In this document: positions 62,899 through 64,000 of the stretch, piece after piece | Position numbering within the stretch: the stretch's first letter is position 1 | Layout of the letters: each line of letters opens with the position of its first letter | Assembly (NCBI RefSeq): GCF_003385775.1 | Contig: NZ_QRDP01000004.1 | Coordinates: 1,730,957-1,794,956 of the forward strand | From: Parasphingopyxis lamellibrachiae | Lineage (GTDB): Bacteria > Pseudomonadota > Alphaproteobacteria > Sphingomonadales > Sphingomonadaceae | Length of the DNA stretch: 64,000 bases | Direction of reading: 5' to 3' | The notes under the pieces: model-generated | Database searches by the model: none | What the model was told of the DNA's origin: nothing | What the model saw: only the letters and a program-made list of their open reading frames with translations | Position numbers and translations under genes: made by a program

Positions 62899-64000
62899 AT
62901 GGCAAAACGCTCGGCACTCATTATCGGCGCTGGACATAACGGCCTGGTCTGCGCCTGGTATCTGGCGCGGGCCGGCTATCGCGTCGAGATACTGGAGACC
63001 CGCGACATTGTCGGCGGCGCGGCCGTCACCGAAGAATTCCATCCCGGCTTTCGCAATTCGACCGCCAGCTACACTGTCGGACTACTCGACCCCGGCATTG
63101 CCAAAGAAATGCGGCTTGCCGAGCATGGGCTGACCATCGTCGACCGTCCGGTGGCCAATTTCCTGCCGCTCGACGATCGGAACTATCTGGTAATGGGCGG
63201 TGGCCAGAGCGCCGAACAGGTCGCGAAGTTCTCACGGGCCGACGCCGCCATGCTGCCTGAATATGAGCGCAGGCTCAACGCGGCGGCAAGCCTGCTACGC
63301 TATCTGACGAAAACCATCCCGCCCAACGCCAGCGGCGGGCTGGACGATCTGTTCCGTGCGATCGGCCAGGCGCGGGCGGCTCTCAAACTGCCGCTCGAGG
63401 CACAGCGCGATGCAGTCGACCTGTTCACCCGGTCGGCGCGCGAATTTCTGGACGGGTTCTTCGAGAGCGATCCGGTGAAAGCGGTCTTCGGTTTCGACAG
63501 CGTAGTCGGCGCGTATCACAGCCCCGACACGCCGGGATCGGCCTATGTCCTCCTTCACCATGTGTTCAACGAGGTGAACGGCAAGCCCGGAACATGGGGC
63601 CATGCCATCGGCGGGATGGGTGCGATCACCCAGGCCATGGCCGCGGCGTGCCGCCGGGAAGGCGTGACCATCCGGACGGATGTGCCGGTCGGCAGGGTAT
63701 TGGTTGCAAAGGGAAAAGTTGAGGGCGTGGAAACCGCAGCAGGTGAACGTATCGCCGCCGATCTCGTTATCGGCAATGTCCACCCCAAGCGGCTGCTGCT
63801 CGAAATGGTCGATCCCGATGCCCTCGATCCGGCCTTTCGCAAGCGGATGGAACACCATGTTTCGGGGTCGGGCACATTCCGGATGAATGTCGCGCTTTCC
63901 GAGCTGCCCCGCTTTACCTGCCTGCCCGAATCCAGCCCGCACCTGTCGAGCGGTATCATCATGGCGCCCAGCCTCGACTATATGGACCGGGCCTTCCAGG
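62899..64000 (+). CDS. Phytoene-dehydrogenase-like NAD(P)/FAD oxidoreductase (cut by window end)
   Basis: The first 367 residues of a flavoprotein of the CrtI/phytoene desaturase-like superfamily. The FAD motif is ALIIGAGHNGLVCAWYLARA with the Glu of ILETRD; VGGAAVTEEFHPGFRNS and GGMGAITQAMAAACRREGV follow. The group includes carotenoid desaturases and the PYROXD2-like proteins of unknown role; the latter fits better by eye. ATG at 62899 gives the usual N-terminus; an in-frame ATG at 62854 would add 15 residues. The end lies beyond 64000. Confidence 0.85.
   Translation, partial: MAKRSALIIGAGHNGLVCAWYLARAGYRVEILETRDIVGGAAVTEEFHPGFRNSTASYTVGLLDPGIAKEMRLAEHGLTIVDRPVANFLPLDDRNYLVMGGGQSAEQVAKFSRADAAMLPEYERRLNAAASLLRYLTKTIPPNASGGLDDLFRAIGQARAALKLPLEAQRDAVDLFTRSAREFLDGFFESDPVKAVFGFDSVVGAYHSPDTPGSAYVLLHHVFNEVNGKPGTWGHAIGGMGAITQAMAAACRREGVTIRTDVPVGRVLVAKGKVEGVETAAGERIAADLVIGNVHPKRLLLEMVDPDALDPAFRKRMEHHVSGSGTFRMNVALSELPRFTCLPESSPHLSSGIIMAPSLDYMDRAFQ

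Overview
The window looks like chromosomal DNA from an alphaproteobacterium of the Sphingomonadales (Sphingomonas/Sphingopyxis/Erythrobacter relatives). This rests on gene content and order: a 180-kDa-type NAD-glutamate dehydrogenase beside a PAS protein, an lgt-midA-pgeF operon, an acetoacetyl-CoA reductase overlapping a ribbon-helix-helix gene, HWE-type histidine kinase signalling, and a GCTGAGCCTGTCGAAG-type intergenic repeat. The genus cannot be fixed from the sequence alone.

Positions 1 to about 20.9 kb are accessory DNA, visibly less GC-rich and carrying mobile and stress genes. From the left: the frameshifted 3' end of a CusA/CzcA metal pump and a DUF302 gene; a MarR repressor divergent from a hydrolase-thioesterase-RND efflux operon; a mercury-transport operon (MerR, MerT, MerP, MerF, a Cys-rich GDCCVxC protein, a membrane protein) with no mercuric reductase; a second MerR regulator facing a CDF-type transporter and two isoprenylcysteine-methyltransferase-like membrane enzymes; a secreted protein with a LytS/LytTR two-component pair; a PD-(D/E)XK nuclease divergent from a small Xre regulator; a DUF3489-DUF2924-serine recombinase cassette; and an Xre/ImmA pair facing DUF1508 and DUF2188 genes across twin operators. 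A degenerate intergenic repeat (core like GTCCGCAATGGGTCGAAAGCGGAC) recurs through this part and was not seen to the right of it. The part ends at a tRNA-Thr(CGT) whose 3' end faces the accessory DNA.

From 21.2 kb to the end the DNA is gene-dense, high-GC core chromosome. It holds PAS protein and gdhB; phbB; a membrane PAS-GGDEF-EAL-PilZ protein; hemH with a Tat-exported molybdenum hydroxylase subunit; an MFS transporter with no canonical start codon; an HD-domain metalloprotein; lgt-midA-pgeF; a DASS transporter; a cystathionine-synthase-family gene behind a structured leader; a MarR-lipoprotein hydrolase pair; a HAD hydrolase; an Mla-type lipid transport operon; pepN; an M48 protease; an SDR; an HWE kinase, response regulator, threonine aldolase and EamA permease in one direction; tRNA-Thr(GGT); M24 and S9 peptidases; a hot-dog thioesterase; a triple-LCCL exported protein; and the start of a phytoene-dehydrogenase-like oxidoreductase cut by the window end.

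The candidates I consider most worth following are the leader at 40882-40957, whose hairpin loop is perfectly complementary to the downstream Shine-Dalgarno sequence; the nuclease/Xre pair; the CDF-methyltransferase operon; the mercury operon without a reductase and with a near-leaderless merT; and the ATA-start MFS gene. None of these is proven from sequence alone.
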